A stretch of DNA of 64,000 nt from Bacteroidota bacterium (GCA_026391435.1 JAPLEJ010000003.1:1-64000); one strand, 5' to 3'; shown: positions 18,079-27,248, counted from the first letter of the stretch. Program-made: numbers and translations. Notes: a model not told the origin generated them from the sequence alone.

Positions 18079-20277
18079 ATGCAAATTAAATTTCTATTTA
18101 TTGCTTTTATAGCTACATTTTTTATATCAACGTCTAATGTTTTTGCACAATCAGACAGTACAAAAACGCTTTTACCCGAAGTGGTAATTTATGCTAATAA
18201 ATTTCCAAAGCTTTCAAAAAATATTGTTCAAAAAGTAGATTTTATTAGTGATAAAAATACAATAAATCAACAAGGCAACACTGCTGATATCTTAAGTCAA
18301 TCAGGGCAGGTTTTTGTTCAAAAAAGCCAGTCAGGCGGCGGTAGTCCTGTGGTTAGAGGATTTGAGGCAAGTCGTGTATTATTAATGGTGGATGGTGTTA
18401 GATTAAATAATGCCATTTTTAGAGCAGGTCATTTACAAAATATCATTACGGTGGACAATATGATATTAGATAGAGTGGAAGTTATTTATGGACCTTCCTC
18501 TACATTATATGGAAGCGATGCATTAGGAGGTGTTGTTCAACTTTTCACAAAAAAACCTTTACTTGCAAATAATCAAAATTGGAAAATTAATTCCAATTTA
18601 TTGCAACGCTATGCTTCGGGTCAAAATGAAAATAGAACTCATTTTGATATTAATATAGCTAATAATAAATGGGCCTATTTAACATCATATACTTATGGAA
18701 GTTTTGGTGATATGCGTCAAGGTGCAAATAGATCGTCTACTTATCCTGATTTTGGTAAACGCTCATTTTTTGTTGTGAGAGAATCTGGCGCAGATGTGAT
18801 AAAAATGAATGACGATGTAGATGTTCAAAAATTAAGCGGGTACAATCAATATGATCTTTTACAAAAAGTGCTATATAAACCGAATGAAAATTCAGAACAT
18901 TTATTAAATATTCAACTTTCTAATTCTTCTAATATTAATAGGTATGATCGATTAACAGAAAAAAGTAATGGTTTGCCAGTTTATGCCGAATGGTATTATG
19001 GCCCTCAATTAAGAAATTTAATTTCTTATAAATATACTGCCACAAAATTGCCTGGATATTTTAGTGATTTAATGTTAACGACTAGCTTTCAAGATATTGA
19101 GGAAAGTAGAATTTCTAGAAAATATAATTCTACGTCTAAGGATTTTCGTGTTGAAAGAGTAAATGTATTTGGAGTTAATGCGGATTTCTTACATAAACAA
19201 TCTAATGGTGATATTCATTTAGGGGTAGAGTCATATACCCATTTTGTAAGGTCAACAGCAGAGCGTCTTAATATTCAAACAAATGCGTTGAGTAGAATCA
19301 CCACAAGATACAGTGACGGCCCAACTAAAATGAGTTATAATGCATTGTATTTGCAACAAACTAAATTGTTAGATAATCATTGGGTATTAAATGATGGGAT
19401 TAGATTTAATTTGGTTCAATTAGAGGCCCGTTTTGCTGATACTACATTAATGCATTTTCCTTTCAACAAAGCAATACAAAATAATGCAGCCATTACAGCT
19501 AATCTTGGCGTAGCATATAATGGAGAAAATGGCTATCGCGCTACTTTAGGCATCAATAGTGGATTTAGATCACCTAATGTGGATGATTTAACGAAAGTGT
19601 TTGATACAAAAACGGGATACGTGGTGGTGCCTAATAAGGACTTAAAACCAGAATACACGTATAACGCTGAATTGAATTTGTCTCATTCTGGAAGTATAGC
19701 AAGCTGGGGAGCTTCTATTTTTTATACCTGGTTCAATAATGCGATAGTTGTTAGTAAGTATAATTGGAATGGACAAGATAATATAATGTACCAAAATGTT
19801 TTAAGTGCAGTGTATGCGCCACAAAACCAAGCCAATGCTCAATTATATGGCTTCAATGTCAATGGTAAAATAAAATTGCCTTATAATACTGTATTACAAG
19901 GAACATATACTTATACGAAGGGTACTTATAAAAATGCCAATGTATCGATGCCTTTAGATCATATCCCCCCTGCATATGGACGTGTTGGTTTAAAAAAGGG
20001 AGATGATAAATTTAATGTAGAAGGTTTTGTACTATTTAATGGCTGGAAACATATTTCCGATTATAATTTAAATGGGGAAGACAATGAAATATATGCAACA
20101 CCAGACGGAATGCCTAGTTGGATGACTATTAATATTTCTAGCTTTTATCAACCCTCTAAAAAATTAAGTTTAGGCTTGCAAATTGAAAATATAACTGATA
20201 AAAATTACAGATACTTTGCAAGCGGAATTTCAGCAGTAGGACGAAACTTTATTTTAAGTGCTAGATTTTCGTTTTAA
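18079..20277 (+). CDS. TonB-dependent outer-membrane receptor, haemoglobin/transferrin/lactoferrin type
   Basis: 732 residues. Signal peptide cut after VFA (residue 23). A plug domain (about 30-155) carries GGSPVVRGFEASRVLLMVDGVRLNN and DRVEVIYGPSSTLYGSDALGGVV, the pattern of the haem/haemoglobin-transferrin receptor family. The rest is a 22-strand-type barrel ending with aromatic LSARFSF. There is no carboxypeptidase-regulatory N-domain, unlike the receptor at 21798. Predicted to import haem or an iron carrier with TonB energy; siderophore or other metal chelate import cannot be excluded. It follows the unknown gene at 17491 and ends at a strong bidirectional terminator. Confidence 0.83.
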   Translation: MQIKFLFIAFIATFFISTSNVFAQSDSTKTLLPEVVIYANKFPKLSKNIVQKVDFISDKNTINQQGNTADILSQSGQVFVQKSQSGGGSPVVRGFEASRVLLMVDGVRLNNAIFRAGHLQNIITVDNMILDRVEVIYGPSSTLYGSDALGGVVQLFTKKPLLANNQNWKINSNLLQRYASGQNENRTHFDINIANNKWAYLTSYTYGSFGDMRQGANRSSTYPDFGKRSFFVVRESGADVIKMNDDVDVQKLSGYNQYDLLQKVLYKPNENSEHLLNIQLSNSSNINRYDRLTEKSNGLPVYAEWYYGPQLRNLISYKYTATKLPGYFSDLMLTTSFQDIEESRISRKYNSTSKDFRVERVNVFGVNADFLHKQSNGDIHLGVESYTHFVRSTAERLNIQTNALSRITTRYSDGPTKMSYNALYLQQTKLLDNHWVLNDGIRFNLVQLEARFADTTLMHFPFNKAIQNNAAITANLGVAYNGENGYRATLGINSGFRSPNVDDLTKVFDTKTGYVVVPNKDLKPEYTYNAELNLSHSGSIASWGASIFYTWFNNAIVVSKYNWNGQDNIMYQNVLSAVYAPQNQANAQLYGFNVNGKIKLPYNTVLQGTYTYTKGTYKNANVSMPLDHIPPAYGRVGLKKGDDKFNVEGFVLFNGWKHISDYNLNGEDNEIYATPDGMPSWMTINISSFYQPSKKLSLGLQIENITDKNYRYFASGISAVGRNFILSARFSF

Positions 20278-20306
20278 TTGAGAAACCTATATCATTGAAT
20301 AACAAT

Positions 20307-20339
20307 AAAAAAGGGGCGCTGAATAAGCGCCCCTTTTTT
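20307..20339. terminator. Bidirectional Rho-independent terminator
   Basis: Perfect 8-bp GC stem GGGGCGCT (20313-20320) with AGCGCCCC (20326-20333), extended by six A:T pairs on the outside and ended by T tracts on both strands. It serves both convergent genes, the TonB receptor ending at 20277 and the oxidoreductase ending at 20354. Confidence 0.9.
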
Positions 20340-20353
20340 GAATTGGTATTGTA

Positions 20354-21670
20354 TTATATTTTAGGTAAGCTATATCCGTTGTTATAGGCTTTCGTAAAGT
20401 ATTCTTTATTGATAGCGTCGTTGGTAAATATTTTTTTATTGTCATCCCAATTCACTTTTTTACCAGAACGATAAGCAATATTACCCATCTGTGCAATAGT
20501 AGCAATATGTGCGCCTTCTTCAATAGAGCAATGTAAACTTTGAGGTGTATTGTTTCTGATGGCATCTGCAAAATTGAGCCAATGTAAATTCAAGCCATTG
20601 TCTTCGCTTTTATGAAGTGGGATGGCTACTTTATTTTTAGCTTGTCTTTCTTCAATTACTTCCCAACCACCTCTATCTAAAACCAAAGTACCATTATTGC
20701 CTATAAAAGCAATACCATGATCACGACCATAAGAGCCATTATCAATACCCATTGCAGAATCCCAAACCAAATTAAATTTATCAAACTCATATAAGGTCGT
20801 CAAAGTATCTGGCGCTTCTTCTGCTAGTTCAGGGTAGGCAAATTTTCCACCTAATGCGCTAACGCTTTTAGGATTGCCTGCTTTCATACCTTGAATAGCG
20901 TAGTCTAATAAATGCACTCCCCAATCGGTCATTAAACCACCAGCATAATCCCAAAACCATCTAAAATGAAAATGGAATCTGCTTGAATTAAACTCGCGCG
21001 TAGGAGCAGGACCTAACCATGTTTTGTAATCTACTCCCGCTGGAGGTGCGCTATTAGGCACAACAGGTTGAGGGCGCATCCATCCTTGATAACACCACAC
21101 TTTTGTTGTACGTATATTACCTAATTGTCCAGAATGAACAATATCTAATGCATCTTTAAAATGTTTTTGACTTCTTTGCCATTGGCCTACTTGCACAATT
21201 CTGTTATATCTATTTTTAGCAGCGATCATGGTATTACATTCTCCAATAGAATTTCCAGCTGGCTTTTCTACATATACATGTTTGCCTGCACTACAAGCAT
21301 TGATCATTTGTAAAGCATGCCAATGATCGGGTGTTCCCACAATGACAATATCAATGTCTTTTCGATCTAGTATTTTTCTGTAATCCCCATAGGTGTCAAT
21401 TTTTTGCACAAGGGGTTGCTTTAATAACAACTCTGCTTTTCGTTTATTTAAAACAGATTCATCAATATCGCATAAGGCGACTACTTCTAAGTTAGGTACT
21501 TTAAGAGCGGCCATGGTATTGGCCCATCCCATACCATTCACACCAATGGTAGCAACCCTTAATGTATCGGTAGTAAATATTTTACTATTCGCGAATAAAT
21601 TAGAAGTCATTAAGGCCCCTGTAGTGAGCGCAGTATTTTTTAAAAAAATTCGACGACTGTTCATGATCAT
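20354..21670 (-). CDS. Gfo/Idh/MocA family oxidoreductase, Tat-exported
   Basis: 438 residues. Twin-arginine leader NSRRIFLKNTALTTGAL; the start may be 21670 or the second Met at 21664. Rossmann domain opens IGVNGMGWA (about 42-50); the catalytic EKP motif is at 135-137 with Lys136, and DWGVHLLDY supplies Asp249 and His253 in the C-terminal alpha/beta domain. Periplasmic members retain NADP and act on sugars or glycosides, for example as glycoside hydrolases of GH109 type or sugar dehydrogenases; which one is not decidable here. Shares the terminator at 20307 with the opposing receptor. Confidence 0.83.
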   Translation of the reverse strand: MIMNSRRIFLKNTALTTGALMTSNLFANSKIFTTDTLRVATIGVNGMGWANTMAALKVPNLEVVALCDIDESVLNKRKAELLLKQPLVQKIDTYGDYRKILDRKDIDIVIVGTPDHWHALQMINACSAGKHVYVEKPAGNSIGECNTMIAAKNRYNRIVQVGQWQRSQKHFKDALDIVHSGQLGNIRTTKVWCYQGWMRPQPVVPNSAPPAGVDYKTWLGPAPTREFNSSRFHFHFRWFWDYAGGLMTDWGVHLLDYAIQGMKAGNPKSVSALGGKFAYPELAEEAPDTLTTLYEFDKFNLVWDSAMGIDNGSYGRDHGIAFIGNNGTLVLDRGGWEVIEERQAKNKVAIPLHKSEDNGLNLHWLNFADAIRNNTPQSLHCSIEEGAHIATIAQMGNIAYRSGKKVNWDDNKKIFTNDAINKEYFTKAYNNGYSLPKI

Positions 21671-21701
21671 ATCATTTAATGATTAAAATAAAAAGGCTAT
21701 G

Positions 21702-21741
21702 TTAAATATAATTAAAAACTTTTGCTTTTAATTATATTTAA
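21702..21741. promoter_or_regulatory. Perfect 16-bp AT-only inverted repeat between two minus-strand genes
   Basis: TTAAATATAATTAAAA (21702-21717), eight-base loop, TTTTAATTATATTTAA (21726-21741). It lies 32 bases upstream of the 21670 start and 57 bases downstream of the receptor stop at 21798. No T run follows on the minus strand, so a classical terminator is not supported; an operator for the oxidoreductase or an mRNA-stabilising hairpin is possible. Confidence 0.45.
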
Positions 21742-21797
21742 TTTAAAAATTTCCTAATGAATTTAAGAAATCGAAGTTGATAATGAGATAGTTATCA

Positions 21798-23999
21798 CTA
21801 CCATTTAAGGTGCATGGATAAATTTATGACCCTGCCATCCAAGGGCGCCCAAATTTCAGGGAAACTTGGGTTGGTCAATGGCGGGATCACTAAGGATCCA
21901 TTTTTATTTTGGCGCTTATCAAATAAATTTTCGCAGTTGAGAACAAAGCTGGCTTTGCCTATATTATACCTTAACATGATGGCAGTGAATAGATAAGCCT
22001 CTGTTTGAGTGCCGTTGTCAAGGTATTGAGTACCTGTATAAGAAGATTCAATGCCTGCCCTAAAATCCTCATTAAATTCATAAGCAAAAACGGTTGCAAA
22101 TTTATTTTTAGCAATCAACGGTAGTTGGGGGTGGGTTGCATTGTATTCTCTTCGCGCATCTGTATACACATAGCCAAAGTAGATTTCATAAGGTCCTTTG
22201 ATGGCCTGTAAATAGGATTCCATGCCCTTTGAAACGAGCGGGTTAGCGGCATTGTTGTAATAGAATACAGGAGGAATACAACAAGCAAAGCTTTCACTTA
22301 TAACTGTTTCTAATAAAATGGGCTTATCTACTTTATTGTAAAACAAGGTTTGATTTAAAGTTAAATTCCAACCATTAATTTTTGTTTTATAATTCACATC
22401 GTAATTAAATCCTATTGATTTTTCCGAAGTGATATTATTTCTGTATCCAATTAAATAATGGTAATCTCTTTCGTCCATTTCCGAATTAAATAAACTAGGC
22501 GTTTTATAACCTTGTCCACCACCTATGCGCATTGTGACTTTGTTATTTAATTTATACATTAATGAAAGTCGAGGTAAAACGAAAGTCCCATACTGATTAT
22601 TTTGATCCACCCTTATACCAGATTGTAAAGTAAATTGATCGGCAAATTTCCAATCGTCCTGAATAAATACCCCCATGGTATGAAAAGCATCATTGGACAA
22701 ATAACTACTATCAGGTAATTGCTTATTAAACTGCTCACCATTAAAGTTAATACCCATGACTAAATTGTGATAGTCATATTTTTTTGAAAAAGCTAGTTCC
22801 GAATACCAGCTTGATTGTTTTCCCTTCATTCCAAAAACATTAGTAGTCATGTCTCTATCAAAAAAGGAAGCGTTGGTTTTGGCTGTCATTTGTCCGCCAT
22901 TCGCTAAAGGCTTCTCCCAGACCAAGTCAACTGTATTTCTTAAACTTTTATTTTGTATAAAAAATTGATGTTTACTATCTGCATTACTCGATAACACTTG
23001 CATATCTCCTCCATTTCTATCTTCATAATTTAAAGTATACCCAATCGTTAGGTTGGATTGATCTTTACCATAAATAAAGAATCGAGGGTGCACAAAAATG
23101 CTTTTAACAGCGGGCACATCAGAGAATCCATCATTGTCTACATCAACTTGTTTTTGTTGCGTTGTACCTGCATATAAAGAATAACCTACCTCCTTATTTC
23201 GAGCAGAGAAAAAAGTATTAAAATTGGTTTCTTTTAAACTAGAGTAATTAAGCGTTATACTTTTTTCTGGTTTACCCAATTTTGGTTTCTTTGAAATTAA
23301 ATTTAACATACCTGCAATGGCACCACCACCGTACAAAGTTGAGCTAGCACCTTTGACCAACTCTATTTGTTGTAAATCGAGAGGGGGTATTTGTAAGATG
23401 CTAAAGCTTCCCGCATAGCCACCAAACAAAGGCATACCATCTCTTAGAATTTGTGTATACTTTCCTTGTAATCCTTGAATGCGCATATCGGCATTGCCAG
23501 TAGCCGCATTGGTTTGCTGTATTTGAATCCCAGCAATATCGCCTAATAAGCTGGCTATATTACCTGGCTTGATACCATTTTCTTCATGTACTTCTTCTGA
23601 ACCAAGTACTTCTACTTTAGTAGGTAAATCTTCGATTCTTGAATTAGTTCTTGAAGATGATACAATAATGACTTCTTCTAAATCTGCCTCCTCGCGTGCG
23701 AGTGAAATTTGAATTGGCGAAGTTTTAGTTGTAAAGTCAATGAGCGTATCTAATGTGGTATAACCTGTATGAGCAAATACTAAATGTAATTTTCCTATAG
23801 GTATATTATTTAACACAAACGCTCCCAATTCATTACTCACTACACCTTTATTAGTAGCCAATACTTTAACTGAAGCGCCTATGAGTGGCGCATTGGTTTC
23901 TTTATCTAAAATTTTCCCAGAAATTGTTTGCGCTGCTAATGGAACCAATCCGAAGAATGATATTAGTGAGGATAAAAAAAGACATTTTATTTTTAACAT
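21798..23999 (-). CDS. TonB-dependent outer-membrane receptor with carboxypeptidase-regulatory N-domain
   Basis: 733 residues from the Met at 23999; the frame is open to 24044, but that longer version would begin inside the -7 box and lacks a clean leader. Signal peptide cut after AAQ, then a CarboxypepD_reg-like domain (ISGKILDKETNAPLIGASV), a plug with RIQGLQGKYTQILRDGMPLFGG and IELVKGASSTLYGGGAIAG, and a barrel whose C terminus is LSMHLKW. The plug resembles CirA/FecA-type siderophore receptors. A ferric-reductase-like membrane gene lies 138 bases upstream on the same strand, which together suggests iron or metal acquisition. Confidence 0.83.
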   Translation of the reverse strand: MLKIKCLFLSSLISFFGLVPLAAQTISGKILDKETNAPLIGASVKVLATNKGVVSNELGAFVLNNIPIGKLHLVFAHTGYTTLDTLIDFTTKTSPIQISLAREEADLEEVIIVSSSRTNSRIEDLPTKVEVLGSEEVHEENGIKPGNIASLLGDIAGIQIQQTNAATGNADMRIQGLQGKYTQILRDGMPLFGGYAGSFSILQIPPLDLQQIELVKGASSTLYGGGAIAGMLNLISKKPKLGKPEKSITLNYSSLKETNFNTFFSARNKEVGYSLYAGTTQQKQVDVDNDGFSDVPAVKSIFVHPRFFIYGKDQSNLTIGYTLNYEDRNGGDMQVLSSNADSKHQFFIQNKSLRNTVDLVWEKPLANGGQMTAKTNASFFDRDMTTNVFGMKGKQSSWYSELAFSKKYDYHNLVMGINFNGEQFNKQLPDSSYLSNDAFHTMGVFIQDDWKFADQFTLQSGIRVDQNNQYGTFVLPRLSLMYKLNNKVTMRIGGGQGYKTPSLFNSEMDERDYHYLIGYRNNITSEKSIGFNYDVNYKTKINGWNLTLNQTLFYNKVDKPILLETVISESFACCIPPVFYYNNAANPLVSKGMESYLQAIKGPYEIYFGYVYTDARREYNATHPQLPLIAKNKFATVFAYEFNEDFRAGIESSYTGTQYLDNGTQTEAYLFTAIMLRYNIGKASFVLNCENLFDKRQNKNGSLVIPPLTNPSFPEIWAPLDGRVINLSMHLKW

Positions 24000-24041
24000 G
24001 AAATATTTAAATAAATGAGAATAAATTGGGCATCTTAATAT

Positions 24042-24049
24042 CAAATATA
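24042..24049 (-). promoter_or_regulatory. Promoter -7 box TATATTTG for the TonB receptor
   Basis: The plus strand CAAATATA is TATATTTG on the minus strand, an exact TAnnTTTG match 43 bases before the ATG at 23999. No clear -33 TTG at normal spacing. The box supports 23999 rather than 24044 as the start. Confidence 0.45.
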
Positions 24050-24136
24050 CTATACTAATTTAAGTAAACCCCAGATACTCAATAGGTATACTATGATCAC
24101 TATAAAAGAATCGATTCCCATCCTCCCAATTTGTTT

Positions 24137-24709
24137 TTACTTACTTTTTGTCTTATAATTCCATCTATACACAAAAGCCGCAATTAAAATTAAGGCACAG
24201 AACTGTACCAATAGCTTTTCGGGATCTAAAAAGTCAATGGGTCTATCTTTTAATAAGGGGTCCATCACCAATCCGTGTATAATAAATAATAGACCTGTTG
24301 CGTATGAGATCACATGAATATTACGCCAGGTTGTAGTGCCCAGCTTCTTTTTTATTATTTTTTGCGTCGTAATAACCACTAGTAACAATGCAATGAATGA
24401 AATGACACCTAGTAAAACAAAATAGGGTTGATGTGGTGCATTTAATGGAAACAACAACTGAATAAAACTAAATTTCGAACTAGGATCTAAGGGTATTATT
24501 ATAAAATGTAAAAACACAATGACCAAAGCCACATAAGCAGTATAATTATGTATGTCAATTATTTTATATGCCTTCCATTTTGTAGGCATCTTTTGCCAAT
24601 ACTCCGTTTGTTTATAAGCAGTACTCAGCATAATACCCAAAACGATATTGAGTGTTAGCACTACCATCGCAATTAATCCCAATGCCCCTGATATATCAAT
24701 TGTTTCCAT
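24137..24709 (-). CDS. Ferric-reductase-like/cytochrome b-type transmembrane protein
   Basis: 190 residues with about five or six hydrophobic helices (9-29, 57-73, 97-116, 134-150, 168-182). Paired histidines His54/His68 and His132/His145, 13-14 residues apart on two helices, are the bis-haem ligand pattern of the ferric reductase/NADPH oxidase-like membrane domain, also found in MsrQ. No FAD/NADH domain is attached, so electrons must come from another protein. Position upstream of a TonB receptor on the same strand suggests reduction of imported ferric iron, but an MsrQ-like role is possible. Confidence 0.65.
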   Translation of the reverse strand: METIDISGALGLIAMVVLTLNIVLGIMLSTAYKQTEYWQKMPTKWKAYKIIDIHNYTAYVALVIVFLHFIIIPLDPSSKFSFIQLLFPLNAPHQPYFVLLGVISFIALLLVVITTQKIIKKKLGTTTWRNIHVISYATGLLFIIHGLVMDPLLKDRPIDFLDPEKLLVQFCALILIAAFVYRWNYKTKSK

Positions 24710-24845
24710 AATTAGATTTTACAATATTAATGATTATTCGTTTAAAATCACATACAGTCAACTCGGAGCTACCCTATAAAGCCAATTCATTTTTCTCTTC
24801 CTCCCATTTTATAGACATTACACACAAACGACCGATTTAAACTCC

Positions 24846-24864
24846 AATGTGATCTCATTACATT
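24846..24864. promoter_or_regulatory. 19-bp near-palindrome in a divergent intergenic region
   Basis: AATGTGATCTCATTACATT: seven Watson-Crick pairs and one G-T pair around a central CTC. It lies between the divergent ferric-reductase-like gene and the Gfo/Idh/MocA gene, as a shared operator might. The half-site TGTGA is CRP-like, but the other half is TTACA with one base less spacing. Confidence 0.3.
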
Positions 24865-24906
24865 TCACTTGGAAGTAAGAGGCAACTATTTTATTATAAG
24901 ATTTAA

Positions 24907-24947
24907 ATAAAAAAGAGGAACTTGTCATGGATAGGTTCCTCTTTTTT
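24907..24947. terminator. Orphan bidirectional hairpin terminator in a divergent region
   Basis: AAAAGAGGAAC (24911-24921) pairs perfectly with GTTCCTCTTTT (24935-24945) and is flanked by A and T tracts, giving a terminator shape on both strands. No annotated gene ends here: the left neighbour starts at 24709 leftwards and the right neighbour starts at 24990 rightwards. It may end a small RNA in 24710-24900 or act in the leader of the right gene. The rest of 24710-24989 holds only the 19-bp near-palindrome. Confidence 0.7.
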
Positions 24948-24989
24948 GGTAAATTGAAACCTTATTATCATTATAATTTATAGTTGAAT

Positions 24990-25964
24990 ATGAGTATCAT
25001 TAGATGGGGTATGATCGGATGTGGCAGTGTTACGGAAGTTAAAAGCGGTCCCGCATTTAATAAAGTAGCTGATTCAAACTTAAGGGTGGTGATGCGCAGA
25101 GATGCTGCAAAGGTGAAAGACTATGCTACTCGACATCAAGTACCACATTATTGTACAGATGTAAATGAATTAATAAATCATCCAGAAGTAGATGCCATTT
25201 ACATTGCAACGCCACCTCAATTTCATGAAGCATATGCTATTGCAGCTATGGAAGCAAAAAAACCCGTTTACATAGAAAAGCCGATGGCATTGGATGTGGA
25301 TGCTTGTTTGCGAATAGCTGATTTTTCAAAAAAGTCGGGCATTAAAGTGGTGATTGCACATTATCGACGCGCCTTGCCCTTATTTATGCAAGTGAAAAAA
25401 TTACTTGATCAAAATATTGTAGGAAAAATACATTCAGTGTATATCAATATGCAAAAGTCAGCTGGGGGTAATTTAAATCTAAAAGAAAATTGGAGACTCG
25501 ATCCTAAAATAGCTGGAGGTGGTTATTTTTATGATTTAGCACCGCATCAACTGGACTTGGTTTTTTATTTTTTTGGGAAGGCGATTTCTTATGAAGGGAA
25601 AGCGAGTAATCAAGCGGGTTTATATGAAGCAGAAGATACTGTTACAGGCAAGATGCTAATGGAGAATGGGATTCATTTTAAAGGGGATTGGTGCTTTTGT
25701 GCAGCAGAGGGAAATGAAATAGATTTATTTGAAATCATAGGGGAGCAGGGTAAAATATCATTCCCCGTTTTTGGTAATGATATCACAATAGAAAAAGAAG
25801 GGACGATAGAAGTAATTCATTTTGATCCACCCATGCACAATCAACAAAATTTAATTCATCATGTGGTTCAGTATTTTTTGGGAAAGGGCGAAAACCCTTG
25901 CACTGCCGAGGATGCAATACAATCAATGCGTGTGATGGAAGCCTTTGTTTATGGTAATGATTAA
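24990..25964 (+). CDS. Gfo/Idh/MocA family oxidoreductase, cytoplasmic
   Basis: 324 residues from ATG 24990; the frame also allows TTG at 24984, which adds nothing. Rossmann start WGMIGCGSVTEVKSGPA at residues 6-22, catalytic EKP at 96-98 (Lys97), GGGYFYDLAPHQLDL in the second domain. No leader, so cytoplasmic, in contrast to the relative at 20354. It is followed 41 bases later by an L-rhamnose mutarotase-family gene, so both may serve oxidation of a deoxy sugar. Exact substrate unknown. Confidence 0.82.
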   Translation: MSIIRWGMIGCGSVTEVKSGPAFNKVADSNLRVVMRRDAAKVKDYATRHQVPHYCTDVNELINHPEVDAIYIATPPQFHEAYAIAAMEAKKPVYIEKPMALDVDACLRIADFSKKSGIKVVIAHYRRALPLFMQVKKLLDQNIVGKIHSVYINMQKSAGGNLNLKENWRLDPKIAGGGYFYDLAPHQLDLVFYFFGKAISYEGKASNQAGLYEAEDTVTGKMLMENGIHFKGDWCFCAAEGNEIDLFEIIGEQGKISFPVFGNDITIEKEGTIEVIHFDPPMHNQQNLIHHVVQYFLGKGENPCTAEDAIQSMRVMEAFVYGND

Positions 25965-26005
25965 TTAAATTTTATAACTTCGTTTAACTAGCTAAAAATA
26001 TCGTT

Positions 26006-26335
26006 ATGAGTAAATACTGTTTTGCTGTGGATTTAAAAGATGATCCTATTGCCATTGCCGCTTATGAGGAATACCATAAATCGGTATGGCCCGAAATTAT
26101 TAAATCAATTAAAGATGCTGATATTCATGTCATGGATATATATCGTGTTGCTAATCGATTGTTCATGATTATGGAAACAGGCGATAGTTTTAGTTTTGAA
26201 AAAAAAGCAGCTATGGACGCTGGAAATGACATTGTGGTTCAGTGGGAAAAATTATTATGGGACTATCAACAAGCCTTGCCTTGTGCTAAACCTGGAGAAA
26301 AATGGGTATTAATGAATAAAATATTTTCACTTTAA
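26006..26335 (+). CDS. L-rhamnose mutarotase family protein
   Basis: 109 residues, the usual length. The RhaM-family motif YEEYHKSVWPEI at 20-31 contains the conserved His24 and Trp28, followed by IYRVANRLFMIME and WEKLLWDYQQALP. The family interconverts alpha and beta anomers of L-rhamnose or L-fucose in the cytoplasm. No rhamnose isomerase or kinase is adjacent; the upstream oxidoreductase could use the same sugar. Its stop shares the tetranucleotide TTAA (26332-26335) with the opposing exporter gene. Confidence 0.82.
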   Translation: MSKYCFAVDLKDDPIAIAAYEEYHKSVWPEIIKSIKDADIHVMDIYRVANRLFMIMETGDSFSFEKKAAMDAGNDIVVQWEKLLWDYQQALPCAKPGEKWVLMNKIFSL

Positions 26336-27123
26336 ATAGCGAAAAAGAATTGTTCAATAAAAATAACACAAGCCATCCCCAGTACAAACCACCCAAATCC
26401 CTTTTTAAGTTTAGCGCCATCCATCTTTTTATTAAGATAATTTCCAATAATAATGCCAAGGGTCGCTAAGATGACAATAGTGATTAAAAATTTCCAATCA
26501 ATGATGGTATGAGAGAGATCTCCAACAAATCCCACGATCGATTTAATGCTGATTATAAAAATGGAACTTGCTATTGCTTTTTTCATTGGGAGTCTTCCAA
26601 GTAGGACCAAAGCAGGTATGATTAAAAAGCCTCCTCCCGCACCCACAATACCTGTTAACATGCCTTCGCCGAGTCCTACCATCATTAAAGCCAATCCATA
26701 TACAGGCAAAACACCCTCCACTTCTTTTTTATTTTTCCCTAAAATCATGGATAAGGCCGAAATCAACATAAGAGAAGCAAAAAACAGCATGATAAAATTA
26801 CTTTTACTTACTATGTTGTTCCCAAGATGAATACTTTCTGGAATATTGGGCAGAAAGAATTTCCTTGCTATAAAAACGCCTATCACTGAGGGTATTCCAA
26901 AAACGATGATGGTTTTAATGTCTACCAATTTTTGCTTTACCCTCGAAATGACCCCTGCAATACTGCTTGCACCGACAACGCAAAGGGAGTAAGTCGTGGC
27001 CATTAGAGGGTTAATATGGAATAGATACACTAACACAGGTACCGTTAATATGGAGCCGCCACTGCCAATCAATCCTAATGAAATTCCAATTAAAATAGAT
27101 GCAAAATATCCGAGTACCTCCAT
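26332..27123 (-). CDS. TauE/SafE family sulfite exporter
   Basis: 263 residues with about eight transmembrane helices and two glycine-rich family repeats: GISLGLIGSGGSILTVPVL near residue 15 and GMLTGIVGAGGGFLIIPAL near 154. The family exports sulfite, sulfoacetate or related anions. Divergent neighbour at 27302 is a persulfide dioxygenase, whose product is sulfite, so the pair plausibly makes and expels sulfite. That link is inferred from position. The intergenic region of 178 bases contains a CRP-like site. Confidence 0.83.
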   Translation of the reverse strand: MEVLGYFASILIGISLGLIGSGGSILTVPVLVYLFHINPLMATTYSLCVVGASSIAGVISRVKQKLVDIKTIIVFGIPSVIGVFIARKFFLPNIPESIHLGNNIVSKSNFIMLFFASLMLISALSMILGKNKKEVEGVLPVYGLALMMVGLGEGMLTGIVGAGGGFLIIPALVLLGRLPMKKAIASSIFIISIKSIVGFVGDLSHTIIDWKFLITIVILATLGIIIGNYLNKKMDGAKLKKGFGWFVLGMACVIFIEQFFFAI

Positions 27124-27234
27124 GTTTGTTTATTTTTTGGCAAAAATCTTAAAAAAGCAATACAAGATATGTACTATTAGTCACTTAGTAAATAATTTTG
27201 GGTAAAACTGAGGATTAAATTTTTTTAGCTAAAA

Positions 27235-27248
27235 GTGATTTTTGTCAC
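27235..27248. promoter_or_regulatory. CRP/FNR-family-type site GTGA-N6-TCAC
   Basis: GTGATTTTTGTCAC is a perfect GTGA/TCAC half-site pair with the 6-base spacing of CRP-family operators. A weak -7-like box GAACTTTG lies at 27271-27278; a start point a few bases later would put the site centre near -41.5, the class II activator position. It lies 54 bases before the ATG at 27302. Which regulator binds is unknown. Confidence 0.45.

Noticed and set aside
24846-24864. CRP site at the ferric-reductase/oxidoreductase divergent promoter
   Set aside because: The spacing between TGTGA and TTACA is one base short and the second half-site does not match, so it is kept only as a generic near-palindrome.
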